Assembly (NCBI RefSeq): GCF_024166365.1
Contig: NC_064837.1
Span: 79,541,553 to 79,605,552 of the forward strand
Source of the DNA: Elephas maximus indicus
Taxonomy: Eukaryota > Chordata > Mammalia > Proboscidea > Elephantidae
Reading direction: 5' to 3'
DNA length: 64,000 nt
The position numbers and the translations under genes are program-made. Position 1 is the stretch's first letter, and each line of letters begins with the position of its first letter. The notes beneath the pieces are model-generated. The model had not been told where the DNA came from. It was given only the letters and a program-made list of their open reading frames with translations, and did not search any database. Shown here piece after piece: positions 22,926 through 34,442 of the stretch.

Positions 22926-23960
22926 ACAGATGTAGTCGATTTGATTTCTGTGTGTTCTATCTGACGAGGTCCACACTTACAGTCGCCGTTTATGTTGGTG
23001 AAAGAAGGTATTTGCAATGAAAAAGTCGTTGGTCTTACAAAATTCTATCATTCGATCTCCGGCATTGTTTCTATTACCAAGGCCATGTTTTCCAACTACT
23101 GATCCTTCTTCTTTGTTGCCAGCTTTCGCATTCCAATTGCCAGTAATTATCAATGCATCTTGATTGCACGTTCGATCCATTTCAGACTGCAGCAGCTGAT
23201 AAAAATCTTCTATTTCTTCATCTTTGGTCCTAGTGGTTGGTGTGTAAATTTGAATAATACTGGTATTAACTGGTCTTCCTCATAGGCATGTGGATATTAT
23301 CCTATCACTGACACCGCTGTACTTCAGGATAGATCTTGAAACGCTCTTTTTGACGATGAATGCAACACCAGTCCTCTTGGAGTTGTCATTCCCAGCATAG
23401 TAGACTATACGATTGTCCAATTCAAATGGCCAATACCAGTCCATTTCAGCTCACTAATGCCTAGGATATCGATGTTTAGGTATTCCATTTCATTTTTGAC
23501 GATATCCAATTTTCCTAGATTCATACTTTGTACATTTCAGGTTCCCATTATTAGTGGATGTTTGCAGCTGTTTCTTCTCATTTTGAGTCGTGCCACATCA
23601 GCAAATGAAGGTCCCGAAAGCTTTACTCCATCCATGTCATTCAGGTCAACTCTACTTTGAGGAGGCAGCTCTTCCCCAGTCATCTTTTGAGTACCTTCCA
23701 ACCTGGGGGCTCATCTTTCAGCACTAAATCAGACAATGTTCTACTGCTATGCATAAAATAAGGTTTTCGCTGGCTAGTCCTCTTCTGAAGTAGACTGCTG
23801 GGTCCTTCTTCCTAGTCTGCCTTAGTCTGCAAGCTCCACTGAAACCTGTCCTCCATGAGTGACCCTGCTGGTATCTGAATATCAGTGGCATAGCTTCCAG
23901 CATCACAGCAACATGCAAGCCCCCACAGTACGACAAACTGACAGACACGTGGGGGGCCTT
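22915..23960 (-). mobile_element. RTE/BovB-type LINE 5' part, reverse
   Basis: On the minus strand, frame 23180 to 22977 reads IITGNWNAKAGNKEEGSVVG, then MIEFCKTNDFFIANTFF. This is the apurinic endonuclease part of RTE/BovB ORF. Further upstream (23.2-23.5 kb) more endonuclease sequence is present in broken frames, and 23.6-23.96 kb corresponds to the element's 5' region. The downstream reverse transcriptase is missing, so the copy is 3'-truncated by rearrangement and dead. The same protein segment is seen on the plus strand at 53126-53449. Confidence 0.85.
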
Positions 23961-24294
23961 TTATATTACAAGAGATATAAGAGAAAGATGTGAGCAGAGA
24001 AAGGGACCTCCTAGCAAGAAGAAAGAAGAGCTGGGAGGACAGCAAGTCCTTTGGACTCAGGAAGCCTGCACTTAGAACCTCTTAGATCTAGGGGAAAAGT
24101 GATGCCAAACACATAAAGATCTCTAAGGACCTCCAGGCCCACAGATTCTGATAGGAAACAAGCACCTTCCCTCGGAGTCGACAGAGAGAGAAAGACTTCC
24201 CCTAGAGCTGGGGCCCTGAATTCAGACTTCTAAGTTCTTAAACTGTGAATGAATAAATTTCTGTTTGTTAAAGCCATCCATTTATGGTATTTCT
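23961..24294. other. Non-coding, no gene seen
   Basis: The 'aaatttctgtttgttaaagcc' phrase near 24257 resembles the tail of an old interspersed repeat. No coding feature was found. Confidence 0.35.
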
Positions 24295-24383
24295 GTTATA
24301 GTAGTACTAAAAAAAAACCCCATGCTGTCGAGTTGATTCCGACTTATAGAAACCCTGGTGGTGTAGTGGTTATAGCAGTACTA
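24295..24383. mobile_element. Miniature AfroSINE insertion with TSD
   Basis: A 15-bp repeat with one mismatch (24295-24309 'gttatagtagtacta', 24369-24383 'gttatagcagtacta') flanks about 59 bp. The left part of those 59 bp is a reversed SINE tail ('gtcgagttgattccgac'). The right part is a SINE head in plus orientation ('gaaaccctggtggtgtag'). It looks like one insertion of a drastically deleted or rearranged SINE. Confidence 0.65.
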
Positions 24384-24829
24384 GATAACTAAAATACCTG
24401 CCTAAATCATGACTCTCCTAGACCTGGGGTAGAAACGCCTTTTTAAAAAGAATTCACTTCTAAAGCATATTACACAGCTACAGTAATCAAAACAGCTGCA
24501 TTAAATGCAAGCTTCAACAGTCTATGGATGGGAGAGAGGAACATGTGTAGCAATAACCCCTCTGGCACAGATGGGCTGGCTGATTAATGCTTGGGATTCT
24601 GCAGGAACACTGAGAAAAACCCTCCAGCACACAGGCTCCCCGCCAAGCACATCACTGAAACAGTCCGCTGCAGGGAAAACATGAATCATGTACATTCAAG
24701 CGACTGTAGCAACAACAAAACCCAAAAGCAGTTCAACTGCAGATTAGGTTGTTTCACACTCCTGCACTAACAACTGACAGAAGAAGAGGTGTGACTATTT
24801 CTAGGTGCAAATAATATTTACTTAACATG
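24384..24829. other. Non-coding, no gene seen
   Basis: No coding feature. The patch at 24470-24500 ('acagctacagtaatcaaaac') resembles an old L1 ORF2 3' segment. Confidence 0.35.
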
Positions 24830-25850
24830 TTTCTATTTCTAAAAAATACACAGTATTTGATATTTGTTAAGAAATTACACTCAAAAAAGCAAGAAGTAAA
24901 AGATACTCATTGGGAAGAGATAAAGCAATCAAAAGAACCAGGCACAGACACAGTCCAAATGTTAGACTATCAGACAAGAACTTCTAAATAATTTTGATTA
25001 ATAAGTTAAAGGATCTACTGAGAAGACAATGTGCATGAACAAAACGGGAATTTCAGCAAGATACAAAAACTCTAAAGAAAGTCAAACGGAAATACTAGGG
25101 AAAAGACATCAGAGATGAAAAATCCTCTTGAAGGACTTATTTGTAGAGTGAACACAGCAGAGAAAAGAATCTGTGAACTTGAAATTAGACCAATAGAAAT
25201 TATCCAAACTAAAACACAAAGAGAGGAAAGGTTTTAAAAACAACAATTGTGCATTCAAACTCTACAGACAATATCTAGCATAGGTATAATTGAAGTCACA
25301 GAAAGAAAACAGAAAACAAAAGAAGAAATATTTAAAGTAATAATCAGCAACAATTTTCCAAAATTAAAGAAAGACAAGAGAACACAAATCTAAGAAACTT
25401 AGACAACGTGAGGTAGGATTAATTAAAGAAAAATGTGTAGGAAATCATGGCCAAACTACTGAAAACCAAAGTTAAAAGGAAAATCTTGAAGAAAGCCATA
25501 GAAAAAAGAAACTTATGTACAGAGGAACAAATGTAGAAATGACAACAGACTTCTAGTCAAAGACTAATCAAGCAAGAATACAAGGAAGAAACATCTTTAG
25601 AGTACTGAAAAAAAAAAAAGCTGTCAACCCAGAATGCAACAAAAACATCTGGGGGCAAAATATAAAGGAAAATTATGAATTTTCAGACAAAAATTGGAAA
25701 AATTAATTAACAGCAGGCCTGCCCTCCATGAAATGCTAAAGGAAGTTCTTCATGCAGTAGAAGTATGCTATCAGATATAAATGTGAATCTACCCAAAGAA
25801 ATAAGATTGTCGGAAATGGTAAAAGTGTTAGTAAATGTAACAAAAATTGT
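24830..25850 (+). pseudogene. Old L1/HAL1-type ORF1 remnant
   Basis: Purine-rich plus strand with the ordered ORF1 phrases 'aacagcagagaaaagaat', 'caacaattttccaaaatta', 'ctgtcaacccagaatgcaa', then 'aattttcagacaaaaattgg' and 'ctgccctccatgaaatgcta'. Frames are badly broken. No ORF2 follows, so this may be a HAL1 (half-L1) or an L1 truncated by the next insertion. It is clearly older than the adjacent L1 3' end. Confidence 0.6.
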
Positions 25851-25854
25851 TTCT

Positions 25855-26745
25855 TATTTTTAGTCTCTCTAAAAGATAACTGGCTAAAGCAAAAATACAA
25901 ACAATGCTGACTTTAGTGAAGGGTAAGACGTACACAGTACTGGGGAAGCCAGCACAACTTTTCCAAGGCAAGGTCATGGAAGGTGCATAGACACATTCAA
26001 ACTCCCTGCAGGACCAAATTACTAGGCTGAGGGTTGTGGGGACCATGGTCTCAGGGAACACTAGCTCAGTTGGCGTAACATAGTCTATAAAGAGAATGTT
26101 CTATATTCTACTTTGGTGAGTAGCATCTGGGGTCTTAAAAGCTTGTGAGTGGCCGTCTAAGATACTCCGCTGGTCTCACCCCATTGGGAGCAATGGAGAA
26201 TGAATAAAACCAAACACACAGAGAAAAGGGTAGTTCAAAGGACTAATGGACCACAACTACCACAGCCTCCACCCTACTGAGTCCAGCACATCTAGATGGT
26301 GCCTGGCTGCCGTCACTGACTGCTCTGACAGGGGTCACAATAGACGGTCCTGGACAGAGCTGGAGAAAAATGTAGAAAAAATTCTAACACAAAAAACGGC
26401 CAAACTTACTGACAGAGACTGGAGAAACCCCAAGAGTATGGCCCCCGAGCACCTTTTTAGCTCAGTAATGAAGTCAGAGGTTCACCCTTCATTCAAAGAT
26501 TAGGCCCATAAAACAAAACAAGACTAAAGGGGCACACCAGCCCAGGGGAAAGAACTAGAAGGCAGGAAAGCTGATAACAGGGAACCCAAGGTTGAGAAGG
26601 GAAAGTGTTGAAATGTCATGGGGTTGGTAACCAATATCACGAAACAGTATGTATACTAATTGTTTAGCGAGAAGCTAGTTTTATTCTGTAAAGCTTCATC
26701 TAAAAAAAAAATTTTTTTTTTTTTTTTTTACAAAAAAAAGGTTTT
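25855..26745 (+). mobile_element. 5'-truncated L1 3'UTR insertion
   Basis: It runs parallel to 9020-9862: 'gggtaagacgtacacagtac', 'aaggcaaggtcatggaagg', 'ggggtcttaaaagcttgtga' and 'aaccaatatcacgaaacag'. It ends in an A/T-rich tail at about 26700-26740 where A-runs abut T-runs. No ORF. Confidence 0.85.
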
Positions 26746-26894
26746 CTATCTACCCAAAATCACAAAAGACTGTATTCTATAACAAGCTTCCAAATTCCAC
26801 ATTCTCTTCCACTCACTTACACTTAAGGAATGTTTTATAAGCTTTCTAAGTTTACAAGTATAACAACCCTGCAATTATCAGAGAAGTAGAGGGT
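26746..26894. other. Short unassigned spacer
   Basis: About 150 bp between two L1 3' ends with no recognised feature. Confidence 0.4.
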
Positions 26895-27490
26895 TATTTA
26901 AAACTACTGAAGATTCAAAGAAGAAACTAGTGCATGGGACTAATAGCCCACATGAACCACAGCCTTCTCTAACCTGAAAGCAGAAGGACCAGAAGGTGCC
27001 TAGCTACTACCAACAGCACTGACCGGGGCACAATAGAAGGTCCCAGATTGAATGGGAGAAAAAAATAGAACAAAATTCAAGTTCCTAAAAAAGGCCAGAC
27101 TTAATAGATTGATAGAGACTAGAGGAACCCCCAAGACTATTGCCCTGAGATGACTTTTGAACTCTGATTTGAAGCTATTTCTGTAGGTCACCTTTCAGCC
27201 AAACAATAGATTGGCTTATAAAACAAACAACATCACCTCTGAGTAATGTGCTCCCTTAAACAATTAACTACATGAGTCCAAACGGTCAACATTTACCCAA
27301 AGGTAAAGATGAGAAGGGGGGAAGGGAAGCTAGATCAATGGAAACAGAACAAACAGAATGGAAACAATGAGAAAGCTGATGCATTGTAAAAATTGTAACC
27401 AATGACACAGAACAATTTGTATAAAAATTGTCAAAGGGAAACCTAATTTACTGTGTAAACTTTCACCTAAAACAATAAAATATTATTAAA
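26895..27490 (+). mobile_element. Second L1 3'UTR fragment, diverged
   Basis: Contains 'gtgcctagctactaccaac', 'ggcacaatagaaggtccc', 'agacttaatagattgatag' and 'gtaaactttcacctaaaac', then an A-rich tail. This is a related but distinct L1 3' end, older than the one at 25855-26745. Confidence 0.75.
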
Positions 27491-27639
27491 AAAAATAGAA
27501 ACAACACACTGTGAGGTTTATAACATATATATAGTGACAAGAATAGCACAAAGAATAGGAGGGAGGATAAGAAGTACTTTATTACATACTTAAACGATGT
27601 GCAAAATGGTATAGTATTATTAAAAGTAAACTGAGACAA

Positions 27640-28676
27640 TTTAAAGATGTTTATTTTAAAACATAGAGTCACCACTAAGACAAATAAACAAAATAATAAT
27701 AATAATAAAAGCTGTAAACCTAATATGGCAATTGTGGAGGCAAAATTTAATATTAATAATTGATTAAGTACTCAAAATAATCAGTAAGAATATAGCAGAC
27801 TCATCGATACATATACAACACTCGGACAAACAATAGCTGAATAGACATGTTTTTCAAGTGCAAATGGAACATTTACAAGATAGACCATATTCTGGGCCAT
27901 ACATAAAATCTCAACAAATATAAAAGGATTGAAATAACAGAACATTTTCTGGGAAAATTCCAAAATATTGGGGGAAGAAATACACTTCTTAATAGTCTAT
28001 GGATCAAAGAAGAAATTTCAGGGTAATTTAGAAAATTTGGTTCAATGAAAATAAAAATACAACATACCAAATTTTTTGGTAAATAGCTAAAGTGGTTCTT
28101 GGAAAAATATTTACAGCGCAAAATGCTTATATGAGAAAAGAAGAAAGTCATTAAATCAATGATACAATGTTCACCTTAAGAAACCAGAAAAAGTGGAGGA
28201 GAAACTGAACCTTTACCTTGTACCTAGACAAAATTTAAATAGAAATGGATCATAGACCTAAATGTAGAAGCTAAAACTACAAAAATTTTAGAAGAGATTA
28301 CAAGGGAAAAAAGAATCATTAAAAAAAGGCAAATACTTTTTGTATAAGACACAGAAAACATGAACCATAAAATAAAATGATACCTAAAGAATCTGACCTC
28401 ATCAAAATTAAAAACTCCTACTCTGAAAAACACTGAAAAGAAAAAATATAAAGACAAGTCATAGACTGGGAGAAAAAAAATGCAAAATACATAGTTGATA
28501 AATAATTTTTATCCAGAATACAAAAATAACTCATATAATCCCCTCAAAAGTAAACAAAAAATCCAATAAGACATAGGCAGATTTGAATAGACACTTCGGC
28601 AAAGAAGATTTGCAGATGGCAAATAAGTGCATTAAAAAAAAAGTCAATATCATTAAGCATTGGGGAATGCAAATTT
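27640..28676 (+). pseudogene. Old L1 ORF2 remnant, left part
   Basis: Diverged L1 ORF2 text: 'gcaaatggaacatttacaag', 'accatattctgggccatac' (endonuclease end), 'aaataaaaatacaacatacc', then a jump to the C-terminal part ('aatggatcatagacctaaat', 'gacacttcggcaaagaag'). Reverse transcriptase is deleted in between. The element continues after two later insertions at 29736-29835 and 32755-33350. Confidence 0.7.
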
Positions 28677-28681
28677 AAGCC

Positions 28682-28811
28682 TGTGCTGCACATGTAGGTT
28701 ATCTTAGAAATAGTTCTAAAATACTAAGAAGCCACAGACTACTAGGATAAGAATGCCAACCAGTAGCCACAACCCCTCCATGGGTGCTATATTCATTAGG
28801 TGTGAGTGAGT

Positions 28812-28845
<34 letters not shown>

Positions 28846-29730
28846 ACATTTACACAGTGTTTGAAAAGTGAAAGCCGTCAGATTCATGGTGAGCTGGTAC
28901 TCTTTGGGCTCGCAATGCTGTCCAGCAGGGATGGAGATGCCTCTATGCATGCCCCACTGTGCAACTTAGGAGAAGGACCAGCTTACATCTCAAAGGGGAC
29001 CCACTTACTCTTCCCAAAAACTGATGTTCACTGTCATGTCACTTGGCAAGCATGCCACAACCCAGGCGTCAGCAGATTTGCTGCAGTTTAGGTGCCGGGT
29101 CATGTCACCACTATAGGTATCTGCAGGTGCTTGTGGTTGCTCCTCTCTCTTTCTCCCTGTCCCCTCCCTCCTGGCCTGCTCTGCCATTGTTGCTGACTGG
29201 TCCAGGGCTTAACCAGCAGCCTCAGACAGCTCTGGGAAAACACCTGCACTGGGCCTTTCACTGCTGCCTCTGCGCTTCCTGCTGCCACTGCCTCTGCCTA
29301 GGGCCCTTGCCACTGCCTCTAGGCCTCTCAATGCAGAGTATTACAGCTCTCAGCTCTGCTAGAGTTTCTGCTGCCTTTGATCGGGCTCCTGATCTCCTTT
29401 GCTTTTGGTACCATTGCAGCCCTAATGTTACAACAATTTGAGCATTACAGCTCTTGGCTGGGAGTTCGGCCTTTCACATTCTGCTGCGGTCAGGACCCAC
29501 TTGTGGCCTCTGGCGAGTATGTTACACCTCCTTAGCTCAGGGTTCCTTTGCCCAGCGCAGAAACCCTCGTCCAAAGGGCACACTCCCTCCAGGTTCTTGT
29601 AGATCAGGAGGCTCCTAGTGGTCTCTCTTGGTCTGATCAGCCTCCACTCACTAGCCTCTGGTGTTGCCTTGCTCTCAGGAGCCAGGACCAAGGCCCAAAT
29701 TGTTTACTGAAGGGGGTTTCATACCTCACA
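28682..29730. mobile_element. Solo LTR, 1,049 bp, TSD AAGCC
   Basis: It starts TG (28682), ends CA (29730) and is flanked by a perfect 5-bp target duplication AAGCC (28677-28681 and 29731-29735). The flanking old L1 text is continuous once it is removed. The interior includes a (CA)n run at about 28812-28842 and a C/T-rich, CTG-rich part. Its middle weakly resembles the 54430-55419 LTR ('gttacagctct', 'caaaggg/aaggc', 'ccaggctctt'). No viral genes remain, consistent with recombination between two LTRs. Confidence 0.8.
28812..28842. repeat. (CA)n microsatellite
   Basis: About 15 uninterrupted CA dinucleotides inside the solo LTR. Likely polymorphic in length. Confidence 0.9.
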
Positions 29731-29735
29731 AAGCC

Positions 29736-29835
29736 ACAACTACACACCAAATAGCACGGCTAAAATTTAAAAAGACTAGATATTTTAAGTACTGGGGAGG
29801 ATACGGAGCAACTGGAAATCACATCCATTATTGGT
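29736..29835 (+). pseudogene. Old L1 ORF2 remnant, middle part
   Basis: The text 'acggctaaaatttaaaaag' followed by 'actggggaggatacggagc' and 'aactggaaatcacatcc' continues the ORF2 C-terminus of the old L1 left of the solo LTR. Confidence 0.65.
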
Positions 29836-32748
29836 ATATTTCAAAATAATTTGGCTTCAGCACCCATTCATGATAAAAACTCTCAGCAAGACAGGAATAG
29901 AAGGGAAATTCCTCGACATAATAAAGGGCATTTATACAAAGCCAACACCATCCTGAATGGAGAGAGTCTGAAAGCATTCCTCTTGAGAATGGGAAACAGA
30001 CAAGGATGCCCTTTACCACCACTCTTATTCAACATTGAGCTGGAGGTCCTAGCCAGAGCAATAACGCAAGATAAAGAAATAAACGGCATCCAAATTGGCA
30101 AGGAAGAAGTAAAAGTGTCCTTAATTGCATATAATATGTTCTTATACACAGAAAATCCCAAAGAATCTACAAGAAAACTACTGGAACTAATAGAAGATTT
30201 CAGCAAAGTGTCAGGATATGAGATAAACATACAAAAGTCAGTTGGATTCCTCTACACCAACAAAGAGAACTGCAAAAAGGAAATCACCAAATCTATACCG
30301 TCCAAGAAGATAAAGTACTTAGGAATAAACCTAACCAGAGGTGTAAAAGACCTATGCAAAGAAAACTACAAGACACTACTGCAAGAAACCAAAAGAGATT
30401 TACATAAGTGGAAAAACATACCACGTTCATGGATAGGAAGACTCAACATTGTGAAAATGTCAGTTCTACCCAAAATGATCTACAGAAACAATGCAATTCT
30501 GATCCAAATTCCAACCACACTTTTTAATGAGATGGAGGAACAAACCACCAACTTCATTTGGGAAGGGAAAAAGCCCCAGATAATTAAAGCATTACTAAAG
30601 AAGAAGAACAAAGTGAGAGGCCTCACACTACCTGATTTTAGAAACTCTTATACCACCACGGTAGTCAAAACAGCCTGGTACTGGGACAACAAAAGATACA
30701 TAGACCAACAGAACAGAATTGAGAATCCAGGTGTAAATTCATCCACGTATGAGCAGCTGATATTTGACAAAGTCCCAAGGCCTGTTAAATGGCAAAAGGA
30801 CAGCCTCTTTAACAAATGGTGCTGGCATAACTGGATATTCATCTGCAAAAAAATGAAATGAGACCCATACCTCACACCATGCACAAAAACAAACTCAAAA
30901 TGGATCAAAGACTTAAATATAAAATCTGAAATGATAAAGATCATGGAAGAAAAAATAGAGACAATGCTAGGAGCTCTAATACATGGCATAAACATAATAC
31001 AAACCATAACTAACAATGCACAAACACCGGAAGAGAAACTAGATAACTGGGGGCTCCTAAAAATCAAACACTTATGCTCATCAAAAGACCTCATCAAAAG
31101 AATAAAAAAGATAACCTACAGACTGGGAAAAAAAATTTGGCTATGACATATCTGATAAAGGTCTAATCTCTAAAATCTACAAGAAAGGGCAACACTGCAA
31201 CAACAAAAAGACAACCCAATTAAAAAATGAGTAAAGGATATGAACAGACACTTCACCAAAGAAGACATTCAGGCAGCTAACATATAAATGAGGAAATTCT
31301 CACGATCATTAGCCATTAGAGAAATGCAAATCAAAACTACAATGAGATTCCATCACTGTATCTCAACAAGGCTGGCACTAATCCAAAAAACACAAAACAA
31401 TAAATGTTGAGGAAGTTGTGGAGAGATTGGAACACTTAAGCACTACTGGTGTGAATGTAAATGGTAAAGCCACTTTGGAAATTGATTTGGTGCTTCTTTA
31501 AAATGCTAGAAATAGAAGTTCCATAGGATCCAGCAATCCCACTCCTTGGAATATATCCTAGAGAAATAAAAGCCTTCACATATGCACACCCATGTTCACT
31601 GAAGCACTGTTCACAATAGCAAAAACATGGAGACAACCTAAGTGCCCATCAATAGATGAATGGATAAACAAATTATGGTACATACACACAATGGAATACT
31701 ATGCAATGATAAAGAACAATGATGAATCTGCGAAACATGTCATAACACAGACGAATTTGGAGGGCATTATGGTTAGTGAAAATTAGTCAGTTGCAAAAGA
31801 ACAAATATTGTATGAGATTAGAAAATATAATAATAGCTGAGAAGTAAACTTATAAGTGTTTTTTTCTTTCTTAAGTTTGACAGAGTTCTCACAACATGAT
31901 AGAACTCTGACAAACTAAGGGAAAAACAACAACAAAAAATTCCATTCAATGGGAAGAACCTAACAAAGAAACCAAGTGGTGCGGGGGGTGGGTGGGGGGG
32001 AATAAGAGATTACTCTGGAGTTCACAGAAAATTGGGGATAATCAAAATGTTCTGCATCCCACTTTGGTAGGTGGCATCTGGGGTCTTAAAAGCTTGTGAG
32101 TGGCCGTCTAAGATGCACCAATTGGTTCCATCCCACTTGGAGCAAAGGAGAATGCAGAACACCAAAGACACAAGGAAAATATTAGCCCAAGAGACCAAAG
32201 GGCCATATAAACCAGAGACTCCATCAGACTGAGACCAGAAGAACTGTATGGTGCCCAGCTACCATCAATGACTGCCTTGACAGGGAACACAGCAGAGTCC
32301 CTGACAGAGTGGGAGAAAAGCTTGGAGCAGAACTCAAATTCACGTGCAAAGACCAGACTTAATGGTTTCACTAAGACTGGAGGAACCAATGAAGCCATGG
32401 CCCCTAGATGCTCTGTTAACCCAGAACTAAAACCATTCTCAAAGCTCACTCTTCAGACAAAGATTAGACTGGACTATAAAACATAAAATAATACTCATGA
32501 AAAATGTGCTTCTTAGTTCAGTCAGATACACAAGACCAAACGGGCGGCTTCTGTCCAGAGGCAGGATGAGAAGGCAGAAAAGGACAGGAACTGGTTGAAC
32601 GGACACGGGAAACTTGGGGTGGAAAGGGAGAGTGTGCTGTCACATTATAGGGATTAAAACTAATGTCATATAACAATATGTGTATCAATTTTTGTATGAG
32701 AAATTAACTTGAGCTATAAACTTTTACCTAAAACACACACACACACAA
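29836..32748 (+). mobile_element. 5'-truncated L1 nested in old L1
   Basis: It begins abruptly inside reverse transcriptase ('cagcacccattcatgataaa') and runs through the ORF2 C-terminus and 3'UTR ('gggtcttaaaagcttgtgag' at about 32082) to an A/CA-rich tail near 32730-32748. The old L1 text resumes immediately after it. About 2.9 kb. Clear flanking duplications were not found by eye. Confidence 0.85.
29851..30861 (+). pseudogene. L1 ORF2 RT/C-terminal frame, 336 codons
   Basis: The longest retroelement frame in the window. Residues about 50-60 read [12 protein letters not shown], the conserved RT block. At about residues 88-97, where the catalytic YxDD/FADD motif belongs, it reads [10 protein letters not shown], so both catalytic aspartates are gone. 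The C-terminal part (KYLGINLTR, then [21 protein letters not shown], with [10 protein letters not shown] later) matches L1 ORF2. It is interrupted at 30861, and the C-terminus resumes in another frame at 30931-31146. The endonuclease half is missing. Confidence 0.85.
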
Positions 32749-32754
32749 AAGAAG

Positions 32755-33350
32755 GAAAATGGGTTGACCTTCTTAGAAAATAGTTTGATAGTTTCTTTTA
32801 AAGTGAAACATACACGTACCCTCCAATCCAGTATTCCCACTGCTAAGTATTTACTCATGAGAAGTGAAAACAGGTGTCCACCCAAAGATCTGTTCACACG
32901 TGTTTATAGCAACTTTATTCATACTACTCCCACAAAAAAGAAGCAACTCAAATGTCCATCACCTAGTGAATGAACGAATGAAATATGGTGCATCCACACA
33001 ATAGAATACTGTTTAGCAATACAAAGGAAAAAAATATTGATACACACAATAACTTGAATGAATCTCAAAGGCATTATGTTAAGTAAAAGAAGCCAAGCAA
33101 AATTCCATTTGTATGATTCCATTTATATGACATTCCTATAATGGCAAAGCTACACGGATAGGTCAGTGATTTACAGGGGCTAGAGGCACAAGGAAAGAAG
33201 TGTTTGGACAGAGGCGTGAAGGAACATTCCATAATAGTGATGGAAATGTTTTACACCTTGGTAGAGATGGTAGCTATATAACTAAATATTAGTCAAAGCT
33301 CATCAAATTGTGAAGTTAAAAAGGGTGAGTAAATCAATATATTTGACTTT
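32755..33350 (+). pseudogene. Old L1 ORF2 end and 3'UTR, right part
   Basis: Continues the element at 27640-28676 and 29736-29835: 'agaaaatagtttgatagttt', 'tattcccactgctaagtatt', 'tatagcaactttattcatac', 'aatgtccatcacctagtgaa', then the L1M 3'UTR 'tgattccatttatatgacat' and 'cagtgatttacaggggctag'. Confidence 0.75.
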
Positions 33351-33677
33351 AAAAAATACTGATAGCAACCTCCTTGCAGCCATGCAGTGTGAGGTGCTGC
33401 TAAGTCTCCTTGACCTCGTCAATGTTTGTCATGGTGAACTGGCCTCCGTAAACACCACTATAAGGCCGGCAATATGCGTTCACTTTATCATTCCTTCTAA
33501 TTATCACGGCAGTATTATCAAGTAGGCAGTATTATCCCCTTTCAGAGATAATTCAACTGTCCTTCAGAGAAATTAATAGCCTGCCAAGTGCACTGTAGAT
33601 CTTGAGACTCGGAAAGTAATCAATGGTATCTGACGATCCTCCTCAAGGCCATCATTAGGGGAAATGCCATTAAATGC
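33351..33677. other. Non-coding, MIR-like scrap
   Basis: The segment 33480-33600 ('gcagtattatcccctttcag') has the look of a diverged antisense MIR. Otherwise nothing was recognised. Confidence 0.4.
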
Positions 33678-34228
33678 CTGTCTTAGTTATCTAGTGCCGC
33701 TAGAGCAGAAATACCACACAAGTGGATGGCTTCAACAAGCAAAAGGTTATTCTCTCACAATCTAGCAGGCTAGAAGTTCAAATTCAGGGCATCAGCTCCA
33801 GGGGAAGGCTTTCTCTCTCTGTCAGCTCTAGGGGAAGGTCCTTTTCATCAATCTTCCTCAGTCAAGGAGTTTCTCAGTGCAGGAACCTTGGGTTCAAAGG
33901 ACAAGCTATTCTCTTGGCTCTTGTTTCTTGGTGGTGTGATGTACCCATGTCTCTCTGCTTGCTTCTCACTTTTATGTCTCAAAAGAGATTGGCTTTAGAC
34001 AAAACCTAACCTTGTAGATTGAGTCTTGCACCATTAACATAAAAAAAAATTTTTTTTCCATTAACATAACTGCCACTAATCCCACCTCATTAACATCATA
34101 AAGTAGAATTTACAACACACAGGAAAATCATACCAGCTGACAAAATAGTGGACAATCACACAACACTGGAATCACGGACTAGCCAAATTGACACTCATTT
34201 TGGGGGACAAAATTCAATCCATGACAAC
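33678..34228 (-). mobile_element. MaLR-type LTR, reverse orientation
   Basis: It starts 'tgtcttagttatctagtgcc' and ends 'acaaaattcaatccatgaca'. Internal phrases 'ggcatcagctccaggggaag' and 'cattaacataactgccact' also occur in the copy at 57489-57965. Its reverse complement has the standard start of MaLR LTRs. A short A/T palindromic stretch sits at about 34040-34060. Confidence 0.78.
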
Positions 34229-34355
34229 ACCACGGATTGCAGTTTCTACTAATGAAGAAGGAAAAGAAGCAGGAAATACCTGAGTAGTTCTAGCTCTCCT
34301 ATTGCCTTGCTCCTGTCTTGTCTACACCTATGGCAGGACTTCCCCAGCAGTTAGT

Positions 34356-34442
34356 TAAACATAGAAACCCGTTGCTGTCAAGTCCGTTCTGACTTCCAGT
34401 TAGCAGCCGACACATTAACCGTTCGCAGCATCCAAGGAGTCC
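34356..34442 (-). mobile_element. AfroSINE fragment, reverse
   Basis: 'gttgctgtcaagtccgttct', 'gttagcagccgacacattaa' and 'ccaaggagtcc' are reversed SINE elements. The middle is deleted. Confidence 0.65.
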
